In this document: positions 44,712 through 56,686 of the stretch, in pieces | Layout of the letters: the number at the start of each line of letters is the position of its first letter | How positions within the stretch are numbered: position 1 is the first letter of the stretch | Origin: Sporosarcina sp. FSL W7-1349 | GTDB lineage: Bacteria; Bacillota; Bacilli; Bacillales_A; Planococcaceae | Reading direction: 5' to 3' | Assembly (NCBI RefSeq): GCF_038003045.1 | Contig: NZ_JBBOOK010000001.1 | Location: 1,550,001 to 1,614,000 of the forward strand | Length of the DNA: 64,000 nucleotides | Made by a program: the position numbers and the translations under genes | Notes under the pieces: model-generated | Database searches by the model: none | The model's input: only the letters and a program-made list of their open reading frames with translations | Told to the model about the DNA's origin: nothing

Positions 44712-46835
44712 ATGAAAAAGCTACAGACAAAATTCCTATTGTTTATATTGGCACCGACTATTCTGTTCTTCTTAGGCATGGGAATCTATATTTCTTTTTC
44801 GGTCCATTCAATGGTAAAAGAAGAAGCGGAAATAATGCTTGAGACGCACGGTGAACTACTTGCCGAGGAATTGAAAGTCAATCTGGAGCATTATGCAGTA
44901 GCAGCACAAACGATTTCCCACTCTATCGAGGGCTTGTTCGAGAATAAATTGGACCCGACACGGGATGATGTCAATATACTGCTACAACAGCTGTTAACAA
45001 ATGATCCAAGTATTTTAACAACCTGGACACTTTGGGAAGTCAATTCATTTGATGACCAGGATGCGGAGTTCGCCAATACCTCAGGATCAGATGAGACAGG
45101 CCGTTTTATTCCGGTCTGGTCACGGGACAAGTCCGGAAAGTTCTCCCTTGAACCGATAATCGGTTACGATCAACCTGGTGAATTAAAAGACAACTTTGAT
45201 CATGTGTTGCAAACAGGGGAAAATGTCATATTCGAACCGTTTTCCTATCAAGTTGACGGCATAGACACACTCATGACTTCGATCGTTTCACCAATCACGA
45301 TTCATGGAAAAACTGTAGGGATGGTCGGTATCGATATTTCACTACAGACCATGAATGATCATATTAGCAAAATTAGGCTTTATGACAATGGATTCGCCGG
45401 ACTTATGTCGAACAGAGGGGGAGTCATCTCTCATCAAAATAACGAGCTGATCGGGAAGAATTATTTCCAAAGCACTGCGATGAAAGATAGAGATGATGTA
45501 ACAGATGTCGAAAATGCTGTACATAAAGGGGAACCTGTACGAATCGTCGGCTTTTCCGATGCCTTGCAAACGGATGTGTACCGCTTATTTACACCTATTC
45601 AAATCGACGGAGTCCAAACGCCTTGGAGTGCCTTTATCGCGGCTCCGATAAATGAAGTGACGGCGAAGGCGACAGCATTAACAAGAGTGATTCTTATAAC
45701 AAACATCGTATTGATCATTATTCTAACTGTTATCATCATCACCGTATCCAAGGGAATAACAAATGTCCTCCGCAGAGCAGTAGCCCACGGTCAACTCATA
45801 GCGGATGGAGATTTCACGCTTAATGTAAACGAAAATCATTTAAAGCGACGAGATGAACTCGGGGACTTGGCGAGAATCTTTATTGCAATTACGAAACAGA
45901 TGGGCGGGCTAATGGGGAAGATCAAAGAGAGTGCGAGTCAAGTAACAGCCTCCGCGGAATCTGTAGATGTTCGGACAGAGGAAACAAGACGCGCGGCAAA
46001 TGAAGTGACCTCAGCCATCGAAAAAGTGGCCGAATCTGCTGAAGTCCAAATGCAAAGTACCGAGGAAAGCGCAAAGGCAATGGGCGATATGGCACACGGA
46101 ATCCAAACCGTAGCCTATGCCTCGACCGCGGTTTCTGAAATAACGAATGAAATGCTGGAGAAGGCGAATAATGGACAAAAAGTAGTTCATAATGCAGTTC
46201 AGCAAATGGATGTTATTCGAAAAGGTACGAGCGATACAAAAACAATCATCGAACAATTGGAAGAGGAAGCCAATAAAATACAAGACATCGTCTCTGTCAT
46301 TACCTCTATTTCAGAGCAAACCAATCTACTGGCATTGAATGCGGCAATCGAAGCCGCCCGGGCCGGGGAATATGGAAAAGGATTCGCTGTAGTTGCAGAT
46401 GAAGTCCGTAAATTGGCAGACGAAACAAACGGGTCCGCCGGCGATATTCAACAACTGCTCGCTGCCATCCAAGCCGATACCGTACGAGCAGCCGAGTCCA
46501 TGGAAATGAACGAACACGGAGTGCAAAGCGGTCTTCATCGCATGCATGAAGTTGAAACTGTGTTCAATCAAATTATCACTTCAGTCGAAATGATTGTGAA
46601 AGAAACGATTGAGCTATCTGCAGTTGCGGAGGAAATGTCAGCCGGCTCGGAGGAAATTGCCGCCACTTCAGAAGCAATGGCCGAAAGCGCAAGACAAGCT
46701 TCCGACCAGACCCACCAAGTGGCAGCCGCCTCTGAACAACAACTGGCTTCCATGGAGGAAATAGCGAACGCTTCTGTTTCATTAAAGAAACTGGCCGATG
46801 AATTGAATCAAACTCTAACTCAATTCAACGTATGA
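44712..46835 (+). CDS. Methyl-accepting chemotaxis protein (Cache-type sensor)
   Basis: Chemoreceptors sense ligands outside the cell and control CheA. The 707-residue product starts at the ATG at 44712 ([11 protein letters not shown]), after AAGGAGGTG. A first helix (about 8-29) is followed by a periplasmic-side sensor of about 270 residues with dCache features ([36 protein letters not shown] in part). A second helix (about 330-352), a HAMP domain and the signalling domain follow. The signalling tip contains the conserved [19 protein letters not shown] and [15 protein letters not shown]. No cheV or other chemotaxis gene is adjacent. The ligand is unknown. Confidence 0.95.
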   Translation: MKKLQTKFLLFILAPTILFFLGMGIYISFSVHSMVKEEAEIMLETHGELLAEELKVNLEHYAVAAQTISHSIEGLFENKLDPTRDDVNILLQQLLTNDPSILTTWTLWEVNSFDDQDAEFANTSGSDETGRFIPVWSRDKSGKFSLEPIIGYDQPGELKDNFDHVLQTGENVIFEPFSYQVDGIDTLMTSIVSPITIHGKTVGMVGIDISLQTMNDHISKIRLYDNGFAGLMSNRGGVISHQNNELIGKNYFQSTAMKDRDDVTDVENAVHKGEPVRIVGFSDALQTDVYRLFTPIQIDGVQTPWSAFIAAPINEVTAKATALTRVILITNIVLIIILTVIIITVSKGITNVLRRAVAHGQLIADGDFTLNVNENHLKRRDELGDLARIFIAITKQMGGLMGKIKESASQVTASAESVDVRTEETRRAANEVTSAIEKVAESAEVQMQSTEESAKAMGDMAHGIQTVAYASTAVSEITNEMLEKANNGQKVVHNAVQQMDVIRKGTSDTKTIIEQLEEEANKIQDIVSVITSISEQTNLLALNAAIEAARAGEYGKGFAVVADEVRKLADETNGSAGDIQQLLAAIQADTVRAAESMEMNEHGVQSGLHRMHEVETVFNQIITSVEMIVKETIELSAVAEEMSAGSEEIAATSEAMAESARQASDQTHQVAAASEQQLASMEEIANASVSLKKLADELNQTLTQFNV

Positions 46836-46887
46836 TTTTATGCACCTAGCTAAATAGTGATAAGGGTTTGTTTACACGCTCCCCTTT

Positions 46888-46911
46888 CACCATTTACGAT
46901 GGTGCATTTTT
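46888..46911 (+). terminator. Terminator after the chemoreceptor gene
   Basis: CACCAT/ATGGTG stem with a TTACG-type loop, followed by CATTTTTTT. Confidence 0.65.
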
Positions 46912-46965
46912 TTCATTGAAATAAAGGTCTCTTTGAATGCCCACCAAAGTTAAAACAAAAAGATG

Positions 46966-47796
46966 TTAATCCGATACTCCTTTGATTGTCAACGGATCCA
47001 CCATTTCATACCCTTTTTCCCGCAATCCGAGCACAATCTCTTCCAAAGCATCCGCCGTCCATTCCCGGTCATGCATGAGAAGGTTCGATCCATTTCGCAA
47101 CAGTTCCGTATTGACCATGATCTCGGCAATTTTCTCTCGCGTCATATACGCTTTCTCGAAATCATAGCCATACGACCAATTCATCACCAACATGCCGTCC
47201 TCTTCAGCAATCCTTTTGCTGAATTCCGTATTCGCCCCGAATGGAGCTCGAAAAAAACGAGGCCGCTCCCCAGTGATTTCTTCGACCGTATCGCTGACTG
47301 TCAGAATTTCTTGGCGTTGCTCCTCTTCTGACAATTCTTTCAGGTTGGCGTGCGTTTGAGTATGATTCCCGATAAGGAACCCCATTTCATGGATCTCCTT
47401 TAGCACCCCCTGCTTTTCTTCCGTGTCAATGAAGTGCCCGTTGACAAAAAAGATTGCGGACGCCTCTAATTCCTTCAACGTCTTCGCCATATCCAACGCC
47501 CGCTTATCCGGCGCATCATCAATAGTCAAAAGGACGACTTGCGGATCAGCTTCCCCGATCGGCTCAATCGAGAAAGTATTCGGATTCATTTCGTACAGCG
47601 GTTCGCTCACGTCTTCCTTCACCTTCTCGTCGGGTTCCTCTGCAGCTGGTCTGTCGGCAGGTACTACTTCCACTGTATCCGGCTCTTCGGTCTCCCTCGT
47701 CTCAGGTTCTGTCACCTGCTGGGCCGGCTCTTCATCGGAACATCCAGCGAGCACCAAGAGGATGACGGTCATTATAGGAAACAATCCTTTTTTCAA
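46966..47796 (-). CDS. Polysaccharide deacetylase family lipoprotein
   Basis: Family members remove N-acetyl or O-acyl groups from peptidoglycan or other glycans. The 276-residue precursor has a lipobox (VLLVLAGC) and then an acidic Pro/Glu/Thr-rich linker to about residue 65. The NodB-like domain has TIDDAPD in place of the usual TFDDGP, NHTQTH with the metal-binding histidines, RAPFG, and LLMHD. The start is probably the TTG at 47796 after AAAGGGTG, with a GTG at 47805 as alternative. The changed first motif keeps both Asp residues, so activity is possible. Confidence 0.87.
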   Translation of the reverse strand: MKKGLFPIMTVILLVLAGCSDEEPAQQVTEPETRETEEPDTVEVVPADRPAAEEPDEKVKEDVSEPLYEMNPNTFSIEPIGEADPQVVLLTIDDAPDKRALDMAKTLKELEASAIFFVNGHFIDTEEKQGVLKEIHEMGFLIGNHTQTHANLKELSEEEQRQEILTVSDTVEEITGERPRFFRAPFGANTEFSKRIAEEDGMLVMNWSYGYDFEKAYMTREKIAEIMVNTELLRNGSNLLMHDREWTADALEEIVLGLREKGYEMVDPLTIKGVSD

Positions 47797-47882
47797 GTAA
47801 ATCACCCTTTCTTCCTTTCCCTACATAGTAATATGGATTACTAGTGTTCCCCGAATCTCACACATGTAAGCTTGGAAGAATA

Positions 47883-47936
47883 AAAGCGCAGGACTCTTGC
47901 TTGGAAGAAGGTTATGGTCCAAGTACTTTGCGCTTT
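47883..47936. terminator. Second inverted repeat beyond the pdh operon
   Basis: AAAGCGCA pairs with TGCGCTTT, with inner CTTGG/CCAAG. On the minus strand TTTTATTCTT follows. It stands in tandem with the main pdh terminator and could be a backup. Confidence 0.5.
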
Positions 47937-47948
47937 CTTTAAATAATA

Positions 47949-47992
47949 AAAAACCGCTCATCGGACACCCTTCTGCCCAATAAGCGGTTTTG
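47949..47992 (-). terminator. Terminator of pdhABCD
   Basis: On the minus strand AAAACCGCT pairs with AGCGGTTTT, followed by TTATTATTT. It starts about 13 bp after the lpd stop. Confidence 0.82.
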
Positions 47993-48004
47993 TTGAAGCA
48001 TTTT

Positions 48005-49417
48005 TTATTTTACAACCATATGGATCGGCTTACCAAGTGCAACTTCAGCTGCTTCCATGGAAATTTCACCTAATGTCGGGTGAGCGTGGATTGTCATCGC
48101 GACATCTTCCAACGTCATGCCCGCTTCGATTGCCAAGCCAAGCTCTGCAATCATGTCAGAAGCGTTTTCGCCTACGATTTGAGCACCGATCAAGAGACCA
48201 TCCTCTTTACGAGCCACCAGTTTGACGAACCCTTCTGTCGCGTCCAATGCGAGCGCCCGGCCGTTTGCCGCAAATGGGAATTTCCCTGTTATGACATCAT
48301 AGCCTTCTTCTTTCGCTTGTGCTTCATTCAACCCGACTGTTGCCAATTCAGGGTCTGTGAAGCAGACTGCAGGGATTGCCAAGTAGTCGACTTCTGATTT
48401 TTCACCAGATATCGCTTCAGCAGCCACTTTTGCTTCATAAGAAGCTTTGTGGGCCAATTGTGGGCCTGGGACGATATCGCCGATTGCGAAAATGTTCGGA
48501 ACGCTTGTCCGGCATTGTTTGTCCACTTCGACAAGGCCGCGCTCTGTCAATTTGATGCCTGCCCCTTCCAGACCGATTTCATCTGTATTCGGACGGCGGC
48601 CGACTGTCATAAGAACATAATCAGCTTCAATTTTCTTCTCTTCGCCATTTACTTCATACGTAACTGTCACGCCATTGTCTGTTTCTTCCACGCCTTTTGC
48701 AGACGCTTTAACAACAACCTCGACGCCTTTTTTCTTCAAACCTTTTTTAACGATTTGTGTCATTTGTTTTTCGAAGCCCGCAAGGATATCGTCCATGCCT
48801 TCGATGATCGTCACTTCGGATCCCATATTCGCATATGCTGAACCGAGTTCAGTTCCGATATATCCTCCACCGATCACGACAAGCTTCTTAGGCAGCTCTG
48901 CCAAATTCAAAGCGCCTGTCGAATTGATGACACGTTTGGAATATTTGAAATTAGGGATTTCTACCGGACGTGAGCCGGTTGCGATGATAGCATTTTTGAA
49001 TTTATACGTTTGTGCTGAATTTTCATCCATGATGCGTGCCGTGTTGCCATCGACAAAATAAGCTTCCCCTTGGACGATTTCCACTTTGTTTCCTTTTAGA
49101 AGCCCTTCGACTCCGCCAGTCAACTTTTTCACGACCCCGTCTTTGAACGCTTGGGCTTTCGAGAAGTCCAATTTCACATCAGTCGCCGTGACTCCCATTG
49201 CATCGGAATCTTTGGCATGCGCATAGCGATGGCCGACCGCGATCATTGCTTTGGATGGGATACAGCCGACGTTTAGACAAACGCCTCCCAAGCTATCTTT
49301 TTCAACGATTGTCACTTTTTGTCCGAGTTGCGCTGCGCGGATCGCAGCCACATAACCTCCTGGTCCGGATCCTACGACAAGCGTGTCTACTTCGATTGGA
49401 AAATCCCCTACTACCAT
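48005..49417 (-). CDS. pdhD: Dihydrolipoyl dehydrogenase (E3)
   Basis: E3 reoxidises dihydrolipoamide on E2 and reduces NAD. The 470-residue flavoprotein has the FAD-binding [20 protein letters not shown], the redox-active disulphide [13 protein letters not shown], an NAD-binding [19 protein letters not shown] and the C-terminal catalytic HAHPTLGE. It is the last gene of the pdh operon, 4 bp after pdhC, and is followed by the operon terminator. It may also serve other 2-oxoacid dehydrogenases. Confidence 0.97.
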   Translation of the reverse strand: MVVGDFPIEVDTLVVGSGPGGYVAAIRAAQLGQKVTIVEKDSLGGVCLNVGCIPSKAMIAVGHRYAHAKDSDAMGVTATDVKLDFSKAQAFKDGVVKKLTGGVEGLLKGNKVEIVQGEAYFVDGNTARIMDENSAQTYKFKNAIIATGSRPVEIPNFKYSKRVINSTGALNLAELPKKLVVIGGGYIGTELGSAYANMGSEVTIIEGMDDILAGFEKQMTQIVKKGLKKKGVEVVVKASAKGVEETDNGVTVTYEVNGEEKKIEADYVLMTVGRRPNTDEIGLEGAGIKLTERGLVEVDKQCRTSVPNIFAIGDIVPGPQLAHKASYEAKVAAEAISGEKSEVDYLAIPAVCFTDPELATVGLNEAQAKEEGYDVITGKFPFAANGRALALDATEGFVKLVARKEDGLLIGAQIVGENASDMIAELGLAIEAGMTLEDVAMTIHAHPTLGEISMEAAEVALGKPIHMVVK

Positions 49418-49421
49418 TTTC

Positions 49422-50765
49422 TTACGCCTCCATTAATAAAAGTTCTGGATTACCGAGTAATTTCTTTAGGTGATTCAGCGCATTTTGCCCTGTTGCACCA
49501 TCGATAACCCGATGATCGAACACTAAAGATAATGCTAACATAGGTGCCGCTATAATTTCACCATTTTTCACTACCGGCTTCTCAGAAATTCTGCCGATTC
49601 CTAAAATCGCCACTTCCGGATGATTAATAATTGGTGTGAACCATTGGCCGCCCGCCGATCCGATATTCGTAATCGAGCAAGAAGCGCCCTTCATTTCTTG
49701 AGGTGCCAATTTGCCTTCCCGTGCTTTTCCGGCCAGTTCGTTGATCTCATTTGAAATGGCAAATACCGATTTGCGGTCTGCATGTTTGATGACCGGCACG
49801 AGCAGGCCACGATCCGTATCTGCCGCGATTCCGATGTTGTAATAATGCTTCTGGATGATTTCCTGTGTTTCGTCATCCAACGATGTGTTCAATTCCGGGA
49901 ATTCACGCAATGTGGAGACGAGCGCCTTGACGACATATGGCAAATACGTCAATTTGATGCCTTTTTCGGCAGCGATCTCCTTGAATTTTTTGCGATGCGC
50001 CACGAGTTCCGTCACGTCCACTTCGTCCAATAAAGTGACATGCGGAGCAGTATGTTTGGAATTGACCATCGCCTTGGCGATCGCTTTCCGGATGCCGGAC
50101 ATTTTCTCGCGTGTTTCCGGGAAATCCCCATCCAAATGGACAGGCGCGGTTTGTTTGTCTGCAGATGCCGTTTCAGCTTGCACACGATCTTCCGCAGTTG
50201 CCGGTGCCGCTTGCTGTGCTTGGTCGCCGCTTAAGAATGCTTCGATATCCTCTTTCATTACACGGCCATTTTTGCCGGAACCCGCAACTTGACGAATATC
50301 GACATCCTGCTCTCTTGCGAATTTCCGGACGGATGGCATCGCAATGATCCGTCGATCCGAATCGACGTCAGCTTGGGCGATATCTCCTGCACCCGTCGCT
50401 TCTTTCGGCTTGTCATCTTTCGGCGCTTCTTCTTTATCGATCGGTTGACCGGCCTCGGCAGTGGACTGGACTTGCGCCTCGGTCTCTTCTTTCCCTTCCG
50501 ATCCCTCACTCGACGTGCTCTCATATCCCGGTGCATCGATACGGATCAGTACGTCCCCCACGACAGCGACTGTCCCTTCCGATACTACGATCTCTTCGAC
50601 CGTCCCCGTCACAGGCGAAGGGATTTCGACTACCGCTTTGTCATTCTGGACTTCAAGAAGCGTATCATCTTCATTGATCGTATCCCCTTTTGCGACGAAC
50701 CATTTTACGATTTCACCTTCGTGGATCCCTTCCCCGATATCTGGTAAGCGAAATTCAAATGCCAC
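49422..50765 (-). CDS. pdhC: Pyruvate dehydrogenase E2 (dihydrolipoyl acetyltransferase)
   Basis: E2 forms the core of the pyruvate dehydrogenase complex and transfers acetyl groups to CoA. The 447-residue product has one lipoyl domain (1-78, lipoylated Lys in [14 protein letters not shown]). A Glu/Ala/Pro-rich linker leads to a peripheral-subunit-binding domain (about 137-175: [20 protein letters not shown]). The catalytic domain has the active-site DHRVIDG near the C-terminus. It lies between pdhB and pdhD. Confidence 0.97.
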   Translation of the reverse strand: MAFEFRLPDIGEGIHEGEIVKWFVAKGDTINEDDTLLEVQNDKAVVEIPSPVTGTVEEIVVSEGTVAVVGDVLIRIDAPGYESTSSEGSEGKEETEAQVQSTAEAGQPIDKEEAPKDDKPKEATGAGDIAQADVDSDRRIIAMPSVRKFAREQDVDIRQVAGSGKNGRVMKEDIEAFLSGDQAQQAAPATAEDRVQAETASADKQTAPVHLDGDFPETREKMSGIRKAIAKAMVNSKHTAPHVTLLDEVDVTELVAHRKKFKEIAAEKGIKLTYLPYVVKALVSTLREFPELNTSLDDETQEIIQKHYYNIGIAADTDRGLLVPVIKHADRKSVFAISNEINELAGKAREGKLAPQEMKGASCSITNIGSAGGQWFTPIINHPEVAILGIGRISEKPVVKNGEIIAAPMLALSLVFDHRVIDGATGQNALNHLKKLLGNPELLLMEA

Positions 50766-50802
50766 GTAAATTCACCCTTTCCTCTTTGACGATCCATTCA
50801 AA

Positions 50803-51780
50803 TTAGAACGTCAATACTTTTTTAGCTGTTTCAACAATATCTTTAGCATTCGGAAGCCACGTATTTTCACCTTGGGCAAACGGATAGATTGTATCCGGTG
50901 CAGTAACGCGCAAGACTGGTGCATCCAAGCTCAAGATTGCCCGTTCCGTAATTTCTGAAACGACATTCGCGGCGATGCCCGCCTGTTTTTGAGCTTCTTG
51001 CACGACAATTGCCCGATTCGTTTTTTCCACGGATGCGATGATCGTTTCAATATCGAGTGGTTGAATCGTACGAAGATCGACCACTTCAACGGAATAGCCT
51101 TCCTTCTCCAACTCTTCTGCTGCTTTCAAACTTTCATGCACCATGGCGCCATACGTAATGATGGAGAGGTCGGAACCTTCACGTTTCACGTCCGCTTTCC
51201 CTAGAGGAATCGTATACTCCTCTTCAGGCACTTCCTGTCTGAATGAACGGTATAGTTTCATATGCTCCAGGAACACGACCGGATCTTCATCGCGGATCGC
51301 CGAGATCAACAGGCCTTTTGCATCGTAAGGAGTCGATGGGATGACCACTTTCAACCCCGGTTGGGAAGCGACGAGACCTTCCAAACTGTCCGCGTGCATT
51401 TCAGGCGTTGCAACTCCTCCGCCGAATGGCGAGCGGATTGTCACTGGCGCATTAAATGTCCCCGCACTGCGGAAACTCATCCGTGCGAGCTGTCCACTAA
51501 CGGAGTCCATCACTTCAAAGAGGAAGCCGAAGAACTGGATCTCCATGACTGGACGGAAGCCAGTCAGGGACAGGCCGATCGCCAAGCCTCCGATTCCAGA
51601 CTCTGCTAGCGGCGTATCAAATACGCGTTCCTCTCCGAATTCTTTTTGCAGTCCTTCCGTCGCACGGAAGACCCCCCCGTTGACGCCGACGTCTTCACCG
51701 AAGACGAGGACGTTTTCATCATTTTTAAGCTCCGTGCGCATCGCATCGGTAATTGCTTGAATCATCGTCATTTGTGCCAT
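50803..51780 (-). CDS. pdhB: Pyruvate dehydrogenase E1 beta subunit
   Basis: The E1 beta subunit completes the thiamine-diphosphate site of pyruvate dehydrogenase. The 325-residue product starts [20 protein letters not shown] and has [41 protein letters not shown] and the C-terminal [20 protein letters not shown]. Its gene starts 3 bp after the pdhA stop, and pdhC follows 37 bp downstream. Confidence 0.97.
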   Translation of the reverse strand: MAQMTMIQAITDAMRTELKNDENVLVFGEDVGVNGGVFRATEGLQKEFGEERVFDTPLAESGIGGLAIGLSLTGFRPVMEIQFFGFLFEVMDSVSGQLARMSFRSAGTFNAPVTIRSPFGGGVATPEMHADSLEGLVASQPGLKVVIPSTPYDAKGLLISAIRDEDPVVFLEHMKLYRSFRQEVPEEEYTIPLGKADVKREGSDLSIITYGAMVHESLKAAEELEKEGYSVEVVDLRTIQPLDIETIIASVEKTNRAIVVQEAQKQAGIAANVVSEITERAILSLDAPVLRVTAPDTIYPFAQGENTWLPNAKDIVETAKKVLTF

Positions 51781-51783
51781 CGG

Positions 51784-52935
<1,152 letters not shown>

Positions 52936-52970
52936 TCAACGAATTTATTGATACAACTTTACTCTTTTTC

Positions 52971-52999
52971 AGTATACTTAAAGTTAATCATTTGGTCAA
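52971..52999 (-). promoter_or_regulatory. Sigma-A promoter of pdhABCD
   Basis: On the minus strand TTGACC (plus 52994-52999) and TATACT (52971-52976) are 17 bp apart, about 72 bp before the pdhA ATG. Confidence 0.8.
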
Positions 53000-53126
53000 T
53001 CATTGTAATCAAGGTATTTCAGTCGATATGAATGTTCCGAAAAAAAAGTCTATATAAAACTGTATTAACACAACAATCCATCTGTAGTATAATAGATTCC
53101 ATCCTTACATACCGATAATTGCCCTC

Positions 53127-53160
53127 AAAAAAAGAGCAGGAAAACGGGTTCCTGCCCTTC
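53127..53160 (-). terminator. Terminator after ykyA
   Basis: On the minus strand GGGCAGGA pairs with TCCTGCTC, followed by TTTTTTT. Confidence 0.8.
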
Positions 53161-53167
53161 TTTACCT

Positions 53168-53812
53168 TTATTCTGTCTGTTGCAAACGTGACTCCACGGT
53201 TCCCCGCAGTTCGTTGACTTCGCGGGTGGATTCATTGAAAGATTCCACAGCCGATTGGACTTTCTCATTCTGCTCATTGACCGACTGGACTTGTTCATCC
53301 AACTTCTTGAAGTCCGTCCCTTCTGCTGTCAACATCTCATACAGTTCCTTCTGGAGTGCTGTTAGCTCGTTGTATGAAGTGAGGAAGGCATCATGTCGAT
53401 CATACCGTCCGTCAATCGCTTGCCGCAGGCTCTCCACATCTTCTTTAACGGAATCCTCCGCATTTTCCGTGATGGCGGCAAATTCATCCGTCAAAGTCCG
53501 AGCTTGTTGCATCGCCTTTTTTTCGGACTCCAATATTTCAAGCCTTTTGGATTGCTGTTCTTCCAATTGAGCGACATTCTCTTGCAATTCATCGTCCTGT
53601 TCCCGCGACAGCTTCATCGTTTCATGGAATAGTTGTTGTTCCGACTTTTCAATTTCCGCCAGTTCGGTTTGCGCATCGCGGTAGTCCCGCTCGGCTTCAT
53701 TCATCTTCGAAAGGGTTTCAGCCAGCATTTCCTCAGGGGAATTATCAAAACTGCATCCCGCCAAGAGGAACAGGGTACACCCTATGAACAAACCGAGAAC
53801 CGATTTCCTCAT
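53168..53812 (-). CDS. ykyA: YkyA family cell-wall-binding lipoprotein
   Basis: The 214-residue precursor has a lipobox (LFLLAGCSF) with Cys20 as the acylated residue. The mature part is almost entirely charged and helical, with heptad patterns typical of long coiled coils, as in the YkyA family between def and pdhA in B. subtilis. No catalytic domain is visible. It carries its own promoter, divergent from def, and its own terminator, so it is independent of the pdh operon. Confidence 0.9.
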   Translation of the reverse strand: MRKSVLGLFIGCTLFLLAGCSFDNSPEEMLAETLSKMNEAERDYRDAQTELAEIEKSEQQLFHETMKLSREQDDELQENVAQLEEQQSKRLEILESEKKAMQQARTLTDEFAAITENAEDSVKEDVESLRQAIDGRYDRHDAFLTSYNELTALQKELYEMLTAEGTDFKKLDEQVQSVNEQNEKVQSAVESFNESTREVNELRGTVESRLQQTE

Positions 53813-53833
53813 CTCATCACCTCAATTTCTATC

Positions 53834-53862
53834 AATATAGTACGCACCTTCCGTAAAATCAA
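53834..53862 (-). promoter_or_regulatory. Probable promoter of ykyA
   Basis: On the minus strand TTGATT (plus 53857-53862) and TATATT (53834-53839) are 17 bp apart, 22 bp before the ykyA start. Confidence 0.6.
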
Positions 53863-53877
53863 GTTTGCGCTAATCTC

Positions 53878-53906
53878 TTTCACCGTTTTTCCAATTGGAC
53901 TATAAT
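53878..53906 (+). promoter_or_regulatory. Probable promoter of def
   Basis: TTTCAC (53878-53883, weak) and TATAAT (53901-53906) are 17 bp apart, 36 bp before the def ATG. Confidence 0.55.
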
Positions 53907-53941
53907 ATAGAGTAGGAAAAGACCTGAAAGGAAGATTCTTC

Positions 53942-54499
53942 ATGATTTTAATGAAAGATATTATACGGGAAGGCCATCCTTCTCTTCGGAAACGTGCGGA
54001 GGAAGTGGATTTCCCACTGACCGATGAGGAACGGAAATTAAGCGGGGAATTGCTCGAATATGTCATCAATAGTCAAAACCCGGAAATGAGCGAAAAATAC
54101 GGCCTGCGCCCCGGAATCGGGCTAGCCGCTCCGCAAGTCGATCAAGCGAAAAGAATGTTCGCCCTTCATATTAAGGAAGAAGGGCAAGATCCCATCAGTT
54201 TCGTTGCTATTAATCCGAAAATCGTGAGCCATTCTGTTGAGAAGACTTATTTGGTACCAGGAGAAGGTTGCCTTTCGGTGGACCGGGATGTCGAAGGATT
54301 CGTCCCGAGATACGCAAGGATCACAGTGAAAGCGTTCGGCCCAGACGGTAAGGAATTCAAAAAACGATTAAAGGGGCTGCCCGCCATTGCATTCCAACAC
54401 GAATTGGATCATTTGAACGGAATCCTGTTCTACGATCATATCGACCCGAAAAATCCATACCGAGACATCCCGGGTGCGACTCCTTTTGAGCGGGATTGA
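53942..54499 (+). CDS. def: Peptide deformylase
   Basis: Deformylase removes the formyl group from the N-terminus of new proteins. The 185-residue product contains all three family motifs: GIGLAAPQV, EGCLSV (metal-binding Cys) and HELDHLNG (two metal-binding His and the catalytic Glu). The extra residues near the N-terminus (VINSQNPEMSEKYGLRP) are typical of the Gram-positive type 2 enzymes. A GGAAG site precedes the ATG at 53942. Confidence 0.97.
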   Translation: MILMKDIIREGHPSLRKRAEEVDFPLTDEERKLSGELLEYVINSQNPEMSEKYGLRPGIGLAAPQVDQAKRMFALHIKEEGQDPISFVAINPKIVSHSVEKTYLVPGEGCLSVDRDVEGFVPRYARITVKAFGPDGKEFKKRLKGLPAIAFQHELDHLNGILFYDHIDPKNPYRDIPGATPFERD

Positions 54500-54510
54500 C
54501 CGTCCACGCC

Positions 54511-54539
54511 TTGACAAAAAATTAAGAATATGATAAAAT
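54511..54539 (+). promoter_or_regulatory. Sigma-A promoter of the 23-residue peptide unit
   Basis: TTGACA (54511-54516) and TAAAAT (54534-54539) are 17 bp apart, with TATGA just before the -10 element. It lies between the def stop and the small ORF. Confidence 0.8.
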
Positions 54540-54561
54540 TCCGCCAAGGAGTGATGAAGCC

Positions 54562-54633
54562 ATGTACAAGCGCCTGAAACGAAAACTGTTGAAGCGGCTG
54601 AATGGCATCCTTGGCAAAAAAACAATTGCATAG
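54562..54633 (+). CDS. 23-residue basic amphipathic peptide, unknown function
   Basis: An ATG at 54562 with AAGGAG ten bases upstream opens a 23-codon frame ending TAG. The product begins MYKRLKRKLLKRLNG and ends GKKTIA. Nine of 23 residues are Lys or Arg and none is acidic. Tyr2, Leu5, Leu9, Leu13 and Ile16 or Leu17 fall on one face of a helix. The ORF has its own promoter (54511-54539) and a strong terminator 9 bp after the stop, so the unit is complete in about 160 bp. I do not recognise the peptide. A membrane-active, RNA-binding or regulatory role are all possible; so is a small RNA with a fortuitous ORF. Confidence 0.7.
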   Translation: MYKRLKRKLLKRLNGILGKKTIA

Positions 54634-54642
54634 ACAATTTGC

Positions 54643-54673
54643 GCCCACCCTGCACACGGGTGGGCTTTTCTTT
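54643..54673 (+). terminator. Terminator of the 23-residue peptide unit
   Basis: GCCCACCC and GGGTGGGC form a perfect 8-bp GC-rich stem with a 7-nt loop, followed by TTTTCTTTATTTT. Confidence 0.9.
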
Positions 54674-54741
54674 ATTTTAGGGAATCCGCATGGTAAGATA
54701 AAGAGAACGATTTCAAACGAACGTAAAAAGGAGAGCAAGCG

Positions 54742-54951
54742 ATGATTTACAAAGTGTTTTATCAAGAAAACATGCTCCAAGTACCAGTCCGCGAAAATAC
54801 AAAGAGCCTTTACATCGAAGCGGAATCAGAAAGACAAGTCCGCGAAAAATTGAAAGATCGGGGATATAATATTGAATATATCCAGGGCCTCGAAGGATCG
54901 CATCTCGAGTATGAGCAACAATCACCCGATTTCCAGATTGAGCAGGTCTAA
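54742..54951 (+). CDS. rpoY: RNA polymerase epsilon subunit
   Basis: RpoY is a small subunit of Firmicutes RNA polymerase that resembles the phage inhibitor Gp2 in fold. The 69-residue product begins [20 protein letters not shown] after AAAGGAGAG and has the family segments [20 protein letters not shown] and [16 protein letters not shown]. Its stop is 3 bp before the rnjA ATG; the rpoY-rnjA pair is conserved in Bacillales (ykzG-ykqC). Confidence 0.95.
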   Translation: MIYKVFYQENMLQVPVRENTKSLYIEAESERQVREKLKDRGYNIEYIQGLEGSHLEYEQQSPDFQIEQV

Positions 54952-54954
54952 TCT

Positions 54955-56622
54955 ATGAAATTTATCAAGAACAATGAAACAGCGGTTTTCGCATTGGGCG
55001 GACTAGGCGAAATCGGCAAGAATACGTATGCAGTTCAGTTCCAAGATGAAATCATATTGATCGACGCGGGCATCAAATTCCCGGAGGACGATCTTCTCGG
55101 AATCGATTATGTCATTCCGGATTACACCTATTTGGAACGTAATGTGGATAAGATCAAAGGGCTTTTCGTCACCCATGGTCACGAGGATCATATCGGGGGC
55201 ATCCCCTACCTATTGCGGAAGGTGAATGTACCTGTATACGGCGGGAAGCTCGCCCTCGGACTGCTCCGCAATAAACTCGAAGAACACGGTCTTATGAGGA
55301 CGACGAAGATGATTCCGATCGATGAAGAGGATATCATCAAATTCCGGAAGACATCGGTATCGTTTTTCCGGACAACCCATAGTATTCCGGATGCTTTTGG
55401 AGTCGTAGTCAAAACACCTTCCGGCAATATTGTCCACACAGGGGATTTCAAGTTCGACTTCACCCCGGTCGGAGAGCCGGCAAACTTGTCGAAGATGGCG
55501 AAAATCGGCAGCGAAGGGGTGCTATGTCTTCTTTCCGACAGTACAAATGCCGAAGTGCCGAATTTTACCATGTCGGAACGGAAAGTCGGAGATAGCCTGA
55601 ATGATATTTTCCGCAATGTCGATGGCCGGATCATTTTCGCAACTTTTGCATCGAATATCCACAGATTGCAACAAGTCATTGAGGCAGCCGAGAAATTCGG
55701 CCGTAAAATAGCTGTGTTCGGAAGAAGTATGGATAACGCCATTACGATCGGCCGTGAACTAGGCTATATCAATGCGCCGAAGGAACTTTTTGTGGACACC
55801 CAGTCATTGAACCGTTTGCCTGCGAATGAAGTAATGATCTTATGTACGGGTAGCCAAGGGGAGCCAATGGCCGCTTTATCCCGGATTGCAAATGGCACAC
55901 ACCGCCAAGTGCAGATCCATCCTGGGGATACGGTAATCTTCTCCTCTTCTCCGATTCCGGGCAATACGTTGAGCGTCAACAAAACGATCAACGCCCTGTT
56001 CCGCGCGGGCGCCGAAGTGCTACACGGACCTTTGAACAATATCCACACTTCAGGACATGGCTCCCAAGAAGAGCAGAAATTAATGCTCCGCTTGATCAAA
56101 CCGAAGTTCTTCATGCCAATCCACGGGGAATACCGGATGTTGAAAATGCACACGGAACTGGCGGTGTCCTGTGACGTACCGAGGGAAAATACCTTCATTA
56201 TGAGCAATGGCGATGTCTTGGCGCTGACGCAAGATGAAGCGCGCGTTGCCGGCCGGATCCCTTCTGGCGATGTCTATATTGACGGAAGCGGCATCGGAGA
56301 TATCGGGAACGTCGTTTTGCGGGACCGCAAAATCCTGTCGGAGGATGGACTGGTCATCGTCGTGGCGACAGTGGACAAAAAACGCAACCGGGTTGTTTCC
56401 GGTCCGGATATCATTTCACGTGGGTTCGTCTACATGCGGGAATCCGGCACGATGATCAACGAAGCGCAGCAAGTCCTCACGAAACAGTTGCAAAAGAAAC
56501 TAGCCGATTCCCCAGCGGATATCGCTGGACTTAAGAGCGAGATCAATGATGTCATCGGACCGTACTTGTATGAAAAAACAAAACGGAGACCTATGGTGCT
56601 TCCTGTCATTATGGAAGTCTGA
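54955..56622 (+). CDS. rnjA: Ribonuclease J1
   Basis: RNase J1 is a 5'-3' exonuclease and endonuclease central to mRNA decay and rRNA maturation. The 555-residue product has the metallo-beta-lactamase motif [12 protein letters not shown] and the beta-CASP features [18 protein letters not shown] and [39 protein letters not shown] (in part) and the C-terminal domain follow. A GTG/ATG-type start is not in doubt: ATG at 54955, with a weak GAGCAGG site and likely coupling to rpoY. Confidence 0.97.
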   Translation: MKFIKNNETAVFALGGLGEIGKNTYAVQFQDEIILIDAGIKFPEDDLLGIDYVIPDYTYLERNVDKIKGLFVTHGHEDHIGGIPYLLRKVNVPVYGGKLALGLLRNKLEEHGLMRTTKMIPIDEEDIIKFRKTSVSFFRTTHSIPDAFGVVVKTPSGNIVHTGDFKFDFTPVGEPANLSKMAKIGSEGVLCLLSDSTNAEVPNFTMSERKVGDSLNDIFRNVDGRIIFATFASNIHRLQQVIEAAEKFGRKIAVFGRSMDNAITIGRELGYINAPKELFVDTQSLNRLPANEVMILCTGSQGEPMAALSRIANGTHRQVQIHPGDTVIFSSSPIPGNTLSVNKTINALFRAGAEVLHGPLNNIHTSGHGSQEEQKLMLRLIKPKFFMPIHGEYRMLKMHTELAVSCDVPRENTFIMSNGDVLALTQDEARVAGRIPSGDVYIDGSGIGDIGNVVLRDRKILSEDGLVIVVATVDKKRNRVVSGPDIISRGFVYMRESGTMINEAQQVLTKQLQKKLADSPADIAGLKSEINDVIGPYLYEKTKRRPMVLPVIMEV

Positions 56623-56638
56623 GTTACTACAATTAGAA

Positions 56639-56678
56639 AAACCCGCTACGCCTATCTTTGGCGTTGAGCGGGTTTTTT
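56639..56678. terminator. Terminator between rnjA and ktrC
   Basis: AACCCGCT pairs with AGCGGGTT, with inner ACGCC/GGCGT, followed by TTTTTTGC on the plus strand. It can also act on the opposite strand (AAAAACCCG). Confidence 0.88.
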
Positions 56679-56686
56679 GCTTTCAT

